From an uncultured Alphaproteobacteria bacterium (GTDB taxonomy: Bacteria > Pseudomonadota > Alphaproteobacteria > RF32 > CAG-239): a stretch of DNA of 34,899 bases. Position 1 is the first letter of the stretch; each line of letters begins with the position of its first letter. A program made the position numbers and the translations under genes. The notes beneath the pieces were generated by a model. That model was not told where the DNA came from and did no database searches. It saw nothing but the letters and a program-made list of their open reading frames with translations. The stretch covers positions 1 to 34,899 of the forward strand of contig CASFSV010000042.1 in assembly GCA_949297415.1 (NCBI GenBank). Reading direction: 5' to 3'. Of this stretch, positions 17,046 through 25,625 are shown piece by piece.

Positions 17046-17867
17046 TTATTCGGCTTCTTCTGCAAGTTTGGTATCTGTCAAAAGAAAAGCGGGAGCTTTT
17101 TTTCCAAAGACTTTATAGCGTTTGGATAAATCTAGTGCTTTTTTATCCAATAAGGGAGGCTTTAAGTCTTGTTTTGCTCCGAGAATCGGTGCTTTTTCAA
17201 TTTGTGGTGTCGGTTCTTTCTTTTCTTTTTTGTTCATCTCTTGCGGTAAAGTTGGCTCTACAGAAGCAACTTCTTCTTGTTTTTTATCAATTTTAATTTC
17301 TGCAGGAGTTTTTAATATTTTATTTAATGTATCCTGTGTTTCTTTAGAACGTCTGGTGGTAAAAACAATATTTTGTTTGTTGACTGGTAAAAGCTCCAGT
17401 ATTTTATCCAAATTGTTCAACTGACGGTTCTTTTTTATTAAGTTTATGTCATCTACAACTAGAATATTTATGTTTGATAAATCTAAGCTGTTTTCATTTA
17501 TGTTTTCAAGCAACAAATCCGGAGAAGCAATGATAACGTTGGCTTCTTGTTCTGTGTTGTCGTTTTCTGTTTCGTTTATTTCGTGATATTTGTTAAAAAT
17601 TGAAAACTTATCGGATATGTTAACGGCTTCTTTGCTGTCTGCGGCGATAATTAAGATGTTTTGTCCCTCGTTTTTGGATATAATATCAATTAGAGGGAAA
17701 ATGTATGAGCATGTTTTGCCGCATGCATTTGGTGCTATTGTAAAAATGTCTTTTCCCGAGAGAATTGATGGAATAACATCTTTTTGAACTGTTGTAGGTT
17801 CTTTGTAGCCTAAGTCTTCAATGGCGTGGATGGTTTTTTCGCTTAAACCTAAATCACTAAAACTCAT
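17046..17867 (-). CDS. degenerate single-domain DEAD-box helicase-like protein
   Basis: A 273-residue protein whose first 180 residues follow the DEAD-box RecA1 domain: Phe3 and the Q motif (PTTVQ, Gln28), IPSILSGKDIF, then motif I as APNACGKT (45-52) instead of AxTGSGKT, motif Ib-like IIASPDLLL (113-120), motif II as DDIN (139-142) instead of DEAD, and motif III as TTR instead of SAT. The second RecA domain with motifs IV-VI is missing altogether. In its place is a Lys/Glu/Pro-rich tail (about 195-273). The Walker A GKT is kept, so ATP binding is possible, but canonical ATP-driven unwinding is not. It may be an RNA-binding pseudoenzyme. No terminator separates it from yebC, so the two may be co-transcribed. 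Confidence 0.8.
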   Translation of the reverse strand: MSFSDLGLSEKTIHAIEDLGYKEPTTVQKDVIPSILSGKDIFTIAPNACGKTCSYIFPLIDIISKNEGQNILIIAADSKEAVNISDKFSIFNKYHEINETENDNTEQEANVIIASPDLLLENINENSLDLSNINILVVDDINLIKKNRQLNNLDKILELLPVNKQNIVFTTRRSKETQDTLNKILKTPAEIKIDKKQEEVASVEPTLPQEMNKKEKKEPTPQIEKAPILGAKQDLKPPLLDKKALDLSKRYKVFGKKAPAFLLTDTKLAEEAE

Positions 17868-18046
17868 ATTTCATTCCTATTTTTGTATTTAATTTCTTGA
17901 ATACTATAACTTTATGGCTTAGTGTCAAGACCTATGTGGAGGGACGTGTAAAAATTCAAAGGTTTAAAATTTTTGTATTTAAAAAATAGCTTTTTTAGTT
18001 TTTTTGTGTTAGAACATGAGAAATTTTATGAGGATTTATTGATAAA

Positions 18047-19375
18047 ATGGAAGAAACACTTTTTTCTAGTCGAATAAAAAGACCTTTGGCTGACCGTCTA
18101 CGTCCTAAAAAGTTGGAAGATGTGGTGGGACAAGAGCAGGTTTTGGGTGAGGATTCTCCTTTGGGGAGGATGCTTTTTACCGGACGTGTTTCTTCGTTTA
18201 TTCTTTGGGGACCTCCGGGGTGTGGTAAAACTACGATTGCCAGACTTATTGCAGAATATACGAATCTTTATTTTGAACAAATATCTGCTGTTTTTTCAGG
18301 GGTTACGGATTTAAAGCGAGTTTTTCAGTATGCACAAGAGCGTCGTGTTACTCAAGGCAAAGGAACGCTTTTGTTTGTTGATGAAATTCATAGATTTAAT
18401 AAATCTCAGCAGGATGGGTTTTTGCCGTATGTGGAAGACGGAACGGTTATTTTGGTTGGTGCAACAACCGAGAATCCATCTTTTGAACTTAATGCCGCTT
18501 TGTTATCCAGATGTCAGGTTTTTGTACTGAATCGGCTAACTTCTGAAAATTTTGAGGAACTTTTACAACGTGCCGAAAAAGAAGAAGGGATGGAACTTCC
18601 TCTTGATGAAGAAGCCCGTGAATTTATGAAAAGTGTTGCAGATGGAGATGGGCGTTATATTCTTAATTTGGCGGAAAGTGTTTGGGCTTATGCAAAACCC
18701 GGGGAAATCTTTGATAAAGATAAATTGATGAAGATTATTCGTTCTCGCGCTCCTATTTATGATAAAGGACGTGACGGACACTATAATCTTATTTCTGCTG
18801 TGCATAAATCATTGCGTGGCTCTGATGTTGATGCGGCTTTGTATTGGGTGAGCCGAATGATTGTTTCTGGTGAAGATCCGAGATATATTTTAAGACGGCT
18901 TATTCGTTTTGCGGTGGAAGATGTTTCTTTGGCTGATCCTAATGCGGTTACGCAGGCAATTGCTTGTGCCGAAGTTTATGAACGATTGGGATCTCCTGAA
19001 GGTGATTTGGCTGTTATGCAATTAACAGCATATTTAGCTACTGCTCCGAAATCAGCGGCTGTTTATAAAGCTATGCATAGTGCTTTTGAGGCGGCTCGTC
19101 AGACCGGTTCTTTAATGCCGCCTAAACATATTTTGAATGCGCCGACCAAATTAATGAAAGAGTTAGGATATCATGACGGCTATATTTATGATCAAGATTT
19201 GGAAGATGGTTTTTCGGGGCAAAATTATTTTCCTGAAGAAATGGGACGACGGCGTTTTTATAATCCGGTTGATAGAGGGTTTGAGCGTGAAATAAAAAAG
19301 AGAATAGACTATTTTGATAAATTAAGAGCTGAAAAACAGCGTGCTCAAAAACAAAAAAATAAATTAAATTCTTAG
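18047..19375 (+). CDS. rarA: replication-associated recombination protein A (AAA+ ATPase)
   Basis: A 442-residue RarA/MgsA. Walker A is in ILWGPPGCGKTTIARL, Walker B in LFVDEIHRFNKSQQD, sensor 1 in LVGATTENPSFELNAALLSR, and the C-terminal MgsA domain has ALYWVSRMIVSGEDPRYILR and the tail RRFYNPVDRGFE. It acts at stalled replication forks with SSB and the clamp loader. The length is normal. GAGGA lies 12 bases before ATG, a rather long spacing. It is transcribed divergently from the helicase-like gene across a 179-bp AT-rich gap in which I see no convincing promoter. Confidence 0.96.
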   Translation: MEETLFSSRIKRPLADRLRPKKLEDVVGQEQVLGEDSPLGRMLFTGRVSSFILWGPPGCGKTTIARLIAEYTNLYFEQISAVFSGVTDLKRVFQYAQERRVTQGKGTLLFVDEIHRFNKSQQDGFLPYVEDGTVILVGATTENPSFELNAALLSRCQVFVLNRLTSENFEELLQRAEKEEGMELPLDEEAREFMKSVADGDGRYILNLAESVWAYAKPGEIFDKDKLMKIIRSRAPIYDKGRDGHYNLISAVHKSLRGSDVDAALYWVSRMIVSGEDPRYILRRLIRFAVEDVSLADPNAVTQAIACAEVYERLGSPEGDLAVMQLTAYLATAPKSAAVYKAMHSAFEAARQTGSLMPPKHILNAPTKLMKELGYHDGYIYDQDLEDGFSGQNYFPEEMGRRRFYNPVDRGFEREIKKRIDYFDKLRAEKQRAQKQKNKLNS

Positions 19376-19403
19376 GTTTTGGACGAATCTATATAAATAA
19401 AAT

Positions 19404-19431
19404 TTGACTTTTGGTTTGATAATGATACTCT
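19404..19431 (+). promoter_or_regulatory. candidate promoter for the 67-residue protein
   Basis: TTGACT (19404-19409) and TACTCT (19426-19431) are separated by 16 bp; the -35 is good, the -10 weak. Confidence 0.35.
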
Positions 19432-19467
19432 GACCGAAACGTTGAATTATTTTAAAATTTAATTTTT

Positions 19468-19671
19468 ATGAGTGATTTGAAAGCATTTGCAGAAAGACTT
19501 GTTAGTCTTCGGTGTAAGGAAGTGCAACAATTAGCGGACATTTTGAAAGAGGAATACGGTATTGAGCCGAAACAAGGTGTAAAATTAGAAGAGTTGAATG
19601 TCTCTGAAAAGACAGTTTCCCGTCAAGTTCGCCGTAAAATGGAACGAGAAGCTAAAAAAAGACGGAAATGA
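19468..19671 (+). CDS. 67-residue protein resembling the L7/L12 N-terminal domain, with basic tail
   Basis: Residues 1-36 (Ser-Asp-Leu-Lys-Ala-Phe-Ala-Glu then [24 protein letters not shown]) closely match the helical N-terminal dimerisation domain of ribosomal protein L7/L12, which binds the L10 stalk. The hinge and the C-terminal factor-binding domain are absent. Instead, residues 37-67 end in a highly basic stretch ([16 protein letters not shown]). No Shine-Dalgarno sequence is evident. A clear terminator follows. I infer from remembered L7/L12 sequences that the match is real; it could be a stalk-binding protein or an RNA-binding mini-protein. The gene is real on its spacing, promoter and terminator. 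Confidence 0.65.
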   Translation: MSDLKAFAERLVSLRCKEVQQLADILKEEYGIEPKQGVKLEELNVSEKTVSRQVRRKMEREAKKRRK

Positions 19672-19707
19672 TTAGTTTCTAAAAGCGTATTATTTAAGGT
19701 TTAAATG

Positions 19708-19736
19708 AAAAGCTCTTCAAGATAGAAGGGCTTTTT
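19708..19736 (+). terminator. rho-independent terminator
   Basis: Stem 19708-19718 with 19725-19735 (one G-U pair), six-base loop AAGATA, ending in five T. Confidence 0.75.
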
Positions 19737-19802
19737 GTTTTATTTGCTTGTTTTTTTGAGGTTCTTCTGTTACACTCCGAAAAGTTTACGAAAGGGAAGC
19801 AA

Positions 19803-20732
19803 ATGGCTGGTGTTGAAATTGTAAAAGTTAAAGATTGTGACGATGGAATGCGTCTTAATCGTTGGTTTTTGAAATACTATCCTGGATTAACTTTAGGACG
19901 GTTGCAGAAATTGCTCAGAACAAAGCAAATAAAGGTTGATGGCGCGAAAGCTGAAGCTAATACTCGTCTTGAAGCTGGTCAAGATATTAGAATCCCTCCG
20001 CTGGATAATGAAAAACAAGCGGTTCAACATCAGGAAATCTCTTTTAAAGATGCTGAATTTATTGAGAAGTTGGTGATTTATAAGGATGATAAAATCATTG
20101 TCTTGAATAAACCTTCCGGTTTGGCAGTACAGGGGGGTACAAATACAAGCCGTCATGTGGATGGAATGCTTGAAGCATTAAAGTTCGGTTATGAAGAAAA
20201 ACCGAAATTGGTACATCGTATTGATAAAGATACGAGTGGTGTTTTAGTTTTGGCTAGAACTCGGAAAATGGCCGATGTTTTAACAAAAGCTTTTAGAGAA
20301 CATACATTGCGTAAAACTTATTTGGCTCTTACACGTGGTGTACCACATCAAGAATTCGGTGAAATTAAAGCTCCGTTGGAAAAAATTGAGGGGCGTGTTC
20401 AAGTTGTTGAAGGTGGAAAGCCTGCAGTTACGGAATATGAAGTAATAGATAGAGTTGGCGATAAATATGCATTGGTAGCGGCAAGTCCGCTAACTGGTAG
20501 AACGCATCAAATTCGTGCACATCTTGAATTTCTTGGGGCGCCGATTTGGGGAGATGATAAATATTTTGGTACTGAACGGGATAAAAATAAATTATTGGTT
20601 AATAAATTACATCTTCATGCGTATAAAATTGATTTATCTTCTGTGTATGGAAAAAAAATGGTTGTAAAGGCGAAGCTTCCTGATTATTTTAAAGAAAGTT
20701 TGAATTTGCTCGGATTAAATCTTGGGGAGTAA
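19803..20732 (+). CDS. rluC: 23S rRNA pseudouridine synthase, RluC/RluD family
   Basis: A 309-residue RluA-family pseudouridine synthase. An S4 RNA-binding domain (about 15-65) precedes the catalytic domain, in which LVHRIDKDTSGVLVLA holds the catalytic Asp141 and GRTHQIRAH is the C-terminal conserved motif. RluC modifies U955, U2504 and U2580 in E. coli; RluD modifies helix 69. The position just upstream of an ATP12 gene cluster favours RluC, as in other alphaproteobacteria. GGGAAG precedes the ATG. asmA begins six bases after the stop, so they form an operon. Confidence 0.92.
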   Translation: MAGVEIVKVKDCDDGMRLNRWFLKYYPGLTLGRLQKLLRTKQIKVDGAKAEANTRLEAGQDIRIPPLDNEKQAVQHQEISFKDAEFIEKLVIYKDDKIIVLNKPSGLAVQGGTNTSRHVDGMLEALKFGYEEKPKLVHRIDKDTSGVLVLARTRKMADVLTKAFREHTLRKTYLALTRGVPHQEFGEIKAPLEKIEGRVQVVEGGKPAVTEYEVIDRVGDKYALVAASPLTGRTHQIRAHLEFLGAPIWGDDKYFGTERDKNKLLVNKLHLHAYKIDLSSVYGKKMVVKAKLPDYFKESLNLLGLNLGE

Positions 20733-20738
20733 AGGGAA

Positions 20739-22868
20739 ATGAAAAAACTTCTAAAATTTATTCTTATTTCAGTTATTTCTGTTTGTGTGTTGGTTGTGGC
20801 GGCAGGATATATTCTTTTAACACAAATAGATTTTAATGCTTATAAAAACAGTATTATAAAAATCGTTTATGAAAAAACCGGTCGCCAACTGACAATGGAT
20901 AATATTCAGTTAAAGCCGTCATTTAATCCAGTTGTAGAAGTGCAAAATGTTACGTTTTCTAATGCAAAGTGGTCGCAAAATCCTGAGATGGTGTCTGCTC
21001 AATCTATAGAATTAGGTTTTGCGTTGTTACCGTTGTTTCATAAGAAAATTGAAATTGATACTTTTACCGTTCATGATGCTGTAGTAAATTTGGAGATGAA
21101 CGCTCAAGGCAAGGCTAACTGGGAATTTTCTGATGCAAAATCTAATGAAAGTGGAAAAACTGCTAATACAAATTGGAGTTTGATTAAAACAGCTTATGCT
21201 GAGGATATTATAGCTGATAACGCACAAGTTTCTAGTGACGAATTTATGTTATCTGAGTTGGTGGTTAGAAATCTTCTTTTGGATAATGTTCAGATTAACT
21301 ATACTGATACGGCTCAGACAGTTCAGAATTATAAAATTAATAATCTTAAGTTGACGGAAGCTGATTTAAATAATATCAATTTTGATTTCAATGTAAATGA
21401 TGGCTTGTATACTGGAACTGGTGTTGCCGGTGGTTTTAGTAAATTAGAGGATTCAAATGGCTATCCTGTGCAAGGTCAGTTTGATGTTATGGGAATCCAT
21501 GCAACTGCAGATGTGCTCTTATACAATTTGATGGAGGGCAATATTCAGTTTAAGGGAAATGTAAGTGCTCAGGGATTTTTAGGAAAAAATAGTGGTTATA
21601 ATGAGTCTGTTCATGCTAATATTGATGGAAATTTGAAGAAAATTAAGGCTGATATTCAAAGCTTGATGTTTGCTGGTAATCAGATTAAAGGAACTGTTTC
21701 GGTTGATTTAAATCAACGAGTTCCTGCAATTAGGACAAATCTTAGCAGTGATAAAATTGATTTGGCTTCGTTCGCAAAAAAATCACAAAGTATGGCTGCT
21801 TTTAGTTTAGTGAAAGAGGCTAAGGCTACAACGCTTGTGCCTAATGAGGTTATTCCTTATCAATATTTATCAGATGTTGACGCTAAAGCTGATGTTTATA
21901 TTGGTTTGCTGTCTAATGCAAATGTTGAGTTGGCAAAAGATTTAACTCTTCAAGCTGAAGTTGTTAAGGGTATTCTCAATGTTAAATTAACAAAGGGGAT
22001 GATTTTTAATGGGGATGCAACAGCTGCGTTTAATGTCAATGCTTCTCAAAAATCTGTTTTGTTTAAAATGGATGTTAAAAGATTGAATCTAAAACAAGCA
22101 TTGTTAGCTGTTGGTGATGTTTCGGCTGCATTTGATTTTAAAAGCGGTAGTGAAACAGATATTGTTGTTAATTTGATAGGGCAAGGTGATACTTTTGCAG
22201 ATGTTGTTGATACATTAAACGGACAGTTTATTACAATTATGGAGCAATCGCAGTTACATATCGGTAATATTGGTATGTTAAAAGGTAATATTATTTCTCA
22301 ACTGCTTGATACGCTTCGTATTACTAAGGGAAACGATGATTTGAATTTAAGATGTGCTGTTGTTCGTGCAGATTTGAAGGATGGTAAGGCTCAAATTCCA
22401 AATGGACTTACTGTTAATGCTGATAAATTTACGATTGTTGCAACAGGTGATGTTAATTTGAAAAAAGATGAGCTTAATTTGAGTTTTAAGCCATTTGCTG
22501 GGAAATTAACAGATACAAATATTGCAAAGGTGTTGTCTTCTTTGGTTAAATTAACAGGAACAATCCAGAATCCGAAAATTCGTGTGGATAGTGCCAATGC
22601 GATTAAAACAATAGTTGGGGTTACAACAACTGGTCCGGTTTATTTGGGTAGTCAAATGTTGTTGGAAAATGATGGTTCTCCTTGTTATACGGCTTTACAA
22701 GGTACCGGCTTGGAAAGTAGATTTCCGAAACCGGAAAATGTTGTTACACAGACAACGAATGATGTTGGGCAAATTTTTGATGATAGCGTCGGCGTTGTGA
22801 AAGATACAACAAAGGGTATTCTTGATATTTTGTCTGGTTCAGTTAAAAGTTTAAGTAGGACGAAATAA
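20739..22868 (+). CDS. AsmA family protein
   Basis: A 709-residue AsmA-family protein with an N-terminal membrane anchor (residues 4-27) and a long periplasmic beta-rich region. The N-terminal AsmA domain is seen in TGRQLTMDNIQLKPSFNP and VTFSNAKWSQNPEMVSAQSI; the AsmA_2-type C-terminal part has LRCAVVRADLKDGKAQIPNG and a closing segment with KLTGTIQNPKIRVD. AsmA-like proteins are linked to phospholipid transport or outer membrane protein assembly. It lies between rluC and the ATP12-like gene, both within a few bases, where many relatives instead carry a HAD phosphatase. The start follows GGGGAG and AAAGGGAA. Confidence 0.88.
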   Translation: MKKLLKFILISVISVCVLVVAAGYILLTQIDFNAYKNSIIKIVYEKTGRQLTMDNIQLKPSFNPVVEVQNVTFSNAKWSQNPEMVSAQSIELGFALLPLFHKKIEIDTFTVHDAVVNLEMNAQGKANWEFSDAKSNESGKTANTNWSLIKTAYAEDIIADNAQVSSDEFMLSELVVRNLLLDNVQINYTDTAQTVQNYKINNLKLTEADLNNINFDFNVNDGLYTGTGVAGGFSKLEDSNGYPVQGQFDVMGIHATADVLLYNLMEGNIQFKGNVSAQGFLGKNSGYNESVHANIDGNLKKIKADIQSLMFAGNQIKGTVSVDLNQRVPAIRTNLSSDKIDLASFAKKSQSMAAFSLVKEAKATTLVPNEVIPYQYLSDVDAKADVYIGLLSNANVELAKDLTLQAEVVKGILNVKLTKGMIFNGDATAAFNVNASQKSVLFKMDVKRLNLKQALLAVGDVSAAFDFKSGSETDIVVNLIGQGDTFADVVDTLNGQFITIMEQSQLHIGNIGMLKGNIISQLLDTLRITKGNDDLNLRCAVVRADLKDGKAQIPNGLTVNADKFTIVATGDVNLKKDELNLSFKPFAGKLTDTNIAKVLSSLVKLTGTIQNPKIRVDSANAIKTIVGVTTTGPVYLGSQMLLENDGSPCYTALQGTGLESRFPKPENVVTQTTNDVGQIFDDSVGVVKDTTKGILDILSGSVKSLSRTK

Positions 22869-22869
22869 T

Positions 22870-23379
22870 TTGGCGGAAATACAGGAAATTGCTTGTTCCA
22901 TTTATGAATGTAGAGATGAAATTATACTTCGGTTGCTGAATTTTTCAGCAACCGATACAATTTTGTATTTAAGTTCATGTGTTTCAAATGAAGAAATTTT
23001 AACTAGCTTAGATAGAATGATTGATTCGGTAAATCGAATTTTGCTGACAAAATTTGAGGAAGTTGAAGGATTAGAAGTTTCTGAAGTTAATTTAGCTCAA
23101 AAAAAACAGTTAAGAAGCTTTTTAGATAGATTGGATGATGAAACTTTGGCTATTGTATATCTTGTAGCTATGGAATTGAAATCTGTTTTATTGGGGTGTT
23201 TGTTTTTATATCGCATTTTTTCTGTAAAGGATATTTTTAATTTGGCTTTTGCTGAAGAATTGGAAGAGCAGAGTAAATGGGGATGTGATGATTGCATTCG
23301 TCAACGACATACAGAAATTTTGGGAAAACTAATATCATGGGAAAAGTTTTGTGATGAGAGAAGTTTATTTAAAAATTGA
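22870..23379 (+). CDS. ATP12-like F1-ATPase assembly chaperone, N-terminally short
   Basis: A 169-residue protein starting at TTG 22870 with AGGA nine bases upstream (no ATG is suitably placed). Residues 18-140 follow the ATP12 family (PF07542): TDTILYLSS stands for the usual TDLLCYR, then the Asp-rich middle, then MELKSVLLGCLFLYRI...FNLAFAEELEEQSKWG, equivalent to the conserved helical end with its acidic-x-Gln-x-x-x-Trp-Gly. ATP12 holds the F1 alpha subunit during ATP synthase assembly in mitochondria and alphaproteobacteria. The N-terminal domain of about 60 residues present in typical members is missing. Position after rluC fits alphaproteobacterial gene order. The acylphosphatase start lies inside its end (26-base overlap). 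Confidence 0.75.
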   Translation: MAEIQEIACSIYECRDEIILRLLNFSATDTILYLSSCVSNEEILTSLDRMIDSVNRILLTKFEEVEGLEVSEVNLAQKKQLRSFLDRLDDETLAIVYLVAMELKSVLLGCLFLYRIFSVKDIFNLAFAEELEEQSKWGCDDCIRQRHTEILGKLISWEKFCDERSLFKN

Positions 23380-23641
23380 AGGAAGAGTACAGGGAATCGG
23401 TTATCGTCGTTGGGCTGTTTCTAAGGCTTTGGAAATCGGTGGTATTTCCGGTTGGGTGAGAAATGAAGATGATGGTAGTGTCGAAATTTTGATGAGTGGT
23501 GATGACGATAAAATAAATCAAATGATTCAATGTTGTTATCAGGGACCGCTTTTTGCCAGAGTTGATAAAATCTCTTTTTTGCCTGGAATTAGAAATTATT
23601 TTTTACCGCAAATTGAAGAAAATGTTTTTCGGCGTATTTAA
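23354..23641 (+). CDS. acyP: acylphosphatase
   Basis: A 95-residue acylphosphatase hydrolysing carboxyl-phosphate bonds. The anion-binding loop GRVQGIGYRRWA contains the catalytic Arg, and the catalytic Asn is in SGWVRNEDDGSVEI. A GTG at 23351 is in frame immediately before the ATG. It overlaps the end of the ATP12-like gene, with GGGAAAAG as the ribosome site, so it is part of the rluC-asmA-ATP12-acyP operon. The length is normal. Confidence 0.95.
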   Translation: MREVYLKIEGRVQGIGYRRWAVSKALEIGGISGWVRNEDDGSVEILMSGDDDKINQMIQCCYQGPLFARVDKISFLPGIRNYFLPQIEENVFRRI

Positions 23642-23729
23642 TTATAACTTTAAGTTAGGTGTGGGATAATTGTTTTAGGAGTATTTAGCGTATATTTTTT
23701 ATCTGGTTTTATTTTTGAGGAGAAAAAAT

Positions 23730-23996
23730 ATGCGTGTTGAAAAAAATTTGGAAAATGCTCAGGCTTGTCTTTGTTTTTCTTGCCCTTCTTATTCATATTT
23801 CTGTAAATTAAAAAATGGTCAACAAATTCCGTTTGATGTTTCTCATTTGGAACATTGCGAATGTTTGTTTTGTGCTTTTGAAAAAAGTAATTGTATTCAT
23901 GAAAATAAAGGGTGTTTATGTGAACATTGTTCTGTTTATGGAAAATATCATTTAAATCGGGAGGAATACTGCTTGCTTACTGGTGGACTAAAATAA
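23730..23996 (+). CDS. 12-cysteine DUF2769-like protein
   Basis: An 88-residue protein with 12 cysteines in two matching halves: CLCFSCPSYSYFCK (C13-C25) and GCLCEHCSVYGKYHLNREEYC near the end, with ECLFCAFEKSNC between. The C-x-C-x-x-C-[PS]-x-Tyr pattern in both halves matches what I know of DUF2769 (PF10967), a metal-binding-looking family first described in methanogens. It has no signal peptide. AGGAG stands six bases before ATG; a TTG at 23715 is also in frame but overlaps that ribosome site. It lies between acyP and a helical-repeat protein, in a run of genes ending with trxB. Function unknown; Zn or Fe-S binding is inferred. Confidence 0.75.
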   Translation: MRVEKNLENAQACLCFSCPSYSYFCKLKNGQQIPFDVSHLEHCECLFCAFEKSNCIHENKGCLCEHCSVYGKYHLNREEYCLLTGGLK

Positions 23997-24014
23997 GGTA
24001 GATGGAGGCAAATA

Positions 24015-24680
24015 ATGACTAAATCTTTAACGACGAAAAAGGATAATCTGGAAAAGCGTTTTCTTCATTTGTATAAAGTTATTCAAGAACGAGAAAAATA
24101 TTTAAATCATGATGCTTTAATTGTTCAGTATAGTACATTATTGCGCTTTTTTGTGAAATTTTTGCAATCAGAAGATAAGTATAATTATAATGTCGAACTG
24201 GTGTTGTTTTTTATTTATTCAAAACTTGGGGCTATCTATTATAGCGATGCTCTGGCTGAAAGGGATAATAGTAAATGTTTTTTGGCGGCGGAATATTATA
24301 ATCAAGCTTTAACTTTTGCTCGTAATGTTGATGATAAAACCAGAATTTTACTCGCTTTAAAAGATATTTATTATTATCTTAATGATGAAGACGCATATGT
24401 AAGAGTTGAGGAAACATGGGCAGAAAGTCATGAATTCAAAGATAAATATCAAGCTTATGTGATTTTAGCTCAAAATGCAGATGCTCTTCATGTAAAAGTG
24501 AAATTTCTTGAAAAAGCTCTTGCTTTGGTAATGCAACAGAGAGAGAGTTTTTATGAAAATCATCAAGATACGCTTTTTATCTGTAGTCATTTGTTGGCTG
24601 TGTATGAATTATTAGGAGAGAGGGATAAAGCTCTTAGTATGAAAAAATTGCGAGAGAAAAATTTGAAACGTTTAAATTAG
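24015..24680 (+). CDS. helical, TPR-like protein of unknown function
   Basis: A 221-residue soluble protein that is almost wholly alpha-helical. Segments such as FLAAEYYNQALTFARNVDDKTRILLALKDIYYYL and KVKFLEKALALVMQQRESFYENHQDTLFICSHLLAVYELLGERDKA have the spacing of tetratricopeptide-repeat helix pairs. There is no signal peptide and no enzyme motif. GGAGG is seven bases before ATG. It ends nine bases before trxB and so belongs to the same transcript. Probably a protein-protein interaction module; partner unknown. Confidence 0.7.
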   Translation: MTKSLTTKKDNLEKRFLHLYKVIQEREKYLNHDALIVQYSTLLRFFVKFLQSEDKYNYNVELVLFFIYSKLGAIYYSDALAERDNSKCFLAAEYYNQALTFARNVDDKTRILLALKDIYYYLNDEDAYVRVEETWAESHEFKDKYQAYVILAQNADALHVKVKFLEKALALVMQQRESFYENHQDTLFICSHLLAVYELLGERDKALSMKKLREKNLKRLN

Positions 24681-24689
24681 GAGGCTGTA

Positions 24690-25625
24690 ATGGCATTATA
24701 TACAACTGATTTGCTTATTTTGGGGTCTGGTCCTGCTGGTTATACTGCTGGGATTTATGCTGCGAGAGCTGGGCTTAAAACAATGATTGTTTCCGGAAAT
24801 CAAGAAGGAGGACAATTAACAATGACTAATAGTATTGAAAATTTTCCCGGATTTGAGGAAATCAGTGGTTATGAATTGATGGATAAAATGAAACAGCAAG
24901 CTTTGAAGCTTGGTGTTGATTTTGTTAATGATAATATTGTGGAAGTTGATTTTTCTAATCGACCTTTCGTTTGTAGTTCTGAAAATGGACATTCTTTTAA
25001 AGCTCGGGCAGTGATTGTTGCAACAGGATCTTCGGCAAAGTGGTTAAATTTACCGTCTGAGAAAAAATTTTTAGGATATGGTGTATCTGCTTGTGCAACT
25101 TGTGATGGATTTTTCTATCGTGGTAGAACAGTTGCTGTTATTGGTGGGGGAAATTCTGCTGCGGCTGAGGCTTTATATTTGGCTTCGTTAGCTGATAAGG
25201 TTATTTTAGTACATCGACGTCATCAGTTGAGAGCTGATAAAATTTTACAAGACAGAATCTTAAATAATAAAAAAATTATTGTTGAATGGGATAGTGTTGT
25301 TGAAGAAATTTTAGGTGAGGATAGTCCTTTAAAGGTAACGGGGGTTAAACTTCGTAATGTGGAAAATGATAAGATTAAAACAGTTCCTTTGGATGGTGTT
25401 TTTATTGCTGTAGGACATCAACCAAATACAGATATTTTTAAAGGAAATCTTGTTCTGGATGATAAAGGATATATTGTTACTCATGAAAATAGTTCTGCTA
25501 CAGATGTTGAGGGTGTTTTTGCGGCAGGTGATGTTAAAGATCCAAAATATAAACAAGCTGTTATTTCTGCCGGTAGTGGTGCAATGGCAGCTATGGATGC
25601 TATTGAATTTTTGGACGAAGATTAA
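24690..25625 (+). CDS. trxB: thioredoxin reductase
   Basis: A 311-residue flavoprotein reducing thioredoxin with NADPH. FAD-binding GSGPAGYTAGIYAARAG (12-28), redox pair CATCDG (C135, C138), NADPH-binding GGGNSAAAEAL and the closing FAD motif FAAGDVKD are all present. A perfect AGGAGG is five bases before ATG. The last gene of the plus-strand run; its TAA overlaps the stop codon of the converging glycosyltransferase gene in the tetramer TTAA. Confidence 0.97.
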   Translation: MALYTTDLLILGSGPAGYTAGIYAARAGLKTMIVSGNQEGGQLTMTNSIENFPGFEEISGYELMDKMKQQALKLGVDFVNDNIVEVDFSNRPFVCSSENGHSFKARAVIVATGSSAKWLNLPSEKKFLGYGVSACATCDGFFYRGRTVAVIGGGNSAAAEALYLASLADKVILVHRRHQLRADKILQDRILNNKKIIVEWDSVVEEILGEDSPLKVTGVKLRNVENDKIKTVPLDGVFIAVGHQPNTDIFKGNLVLDDKGYIVTHENSSATDVEGVFAAGDVKDPKYKQAVISAGSGAMAAMDAIEFLDED

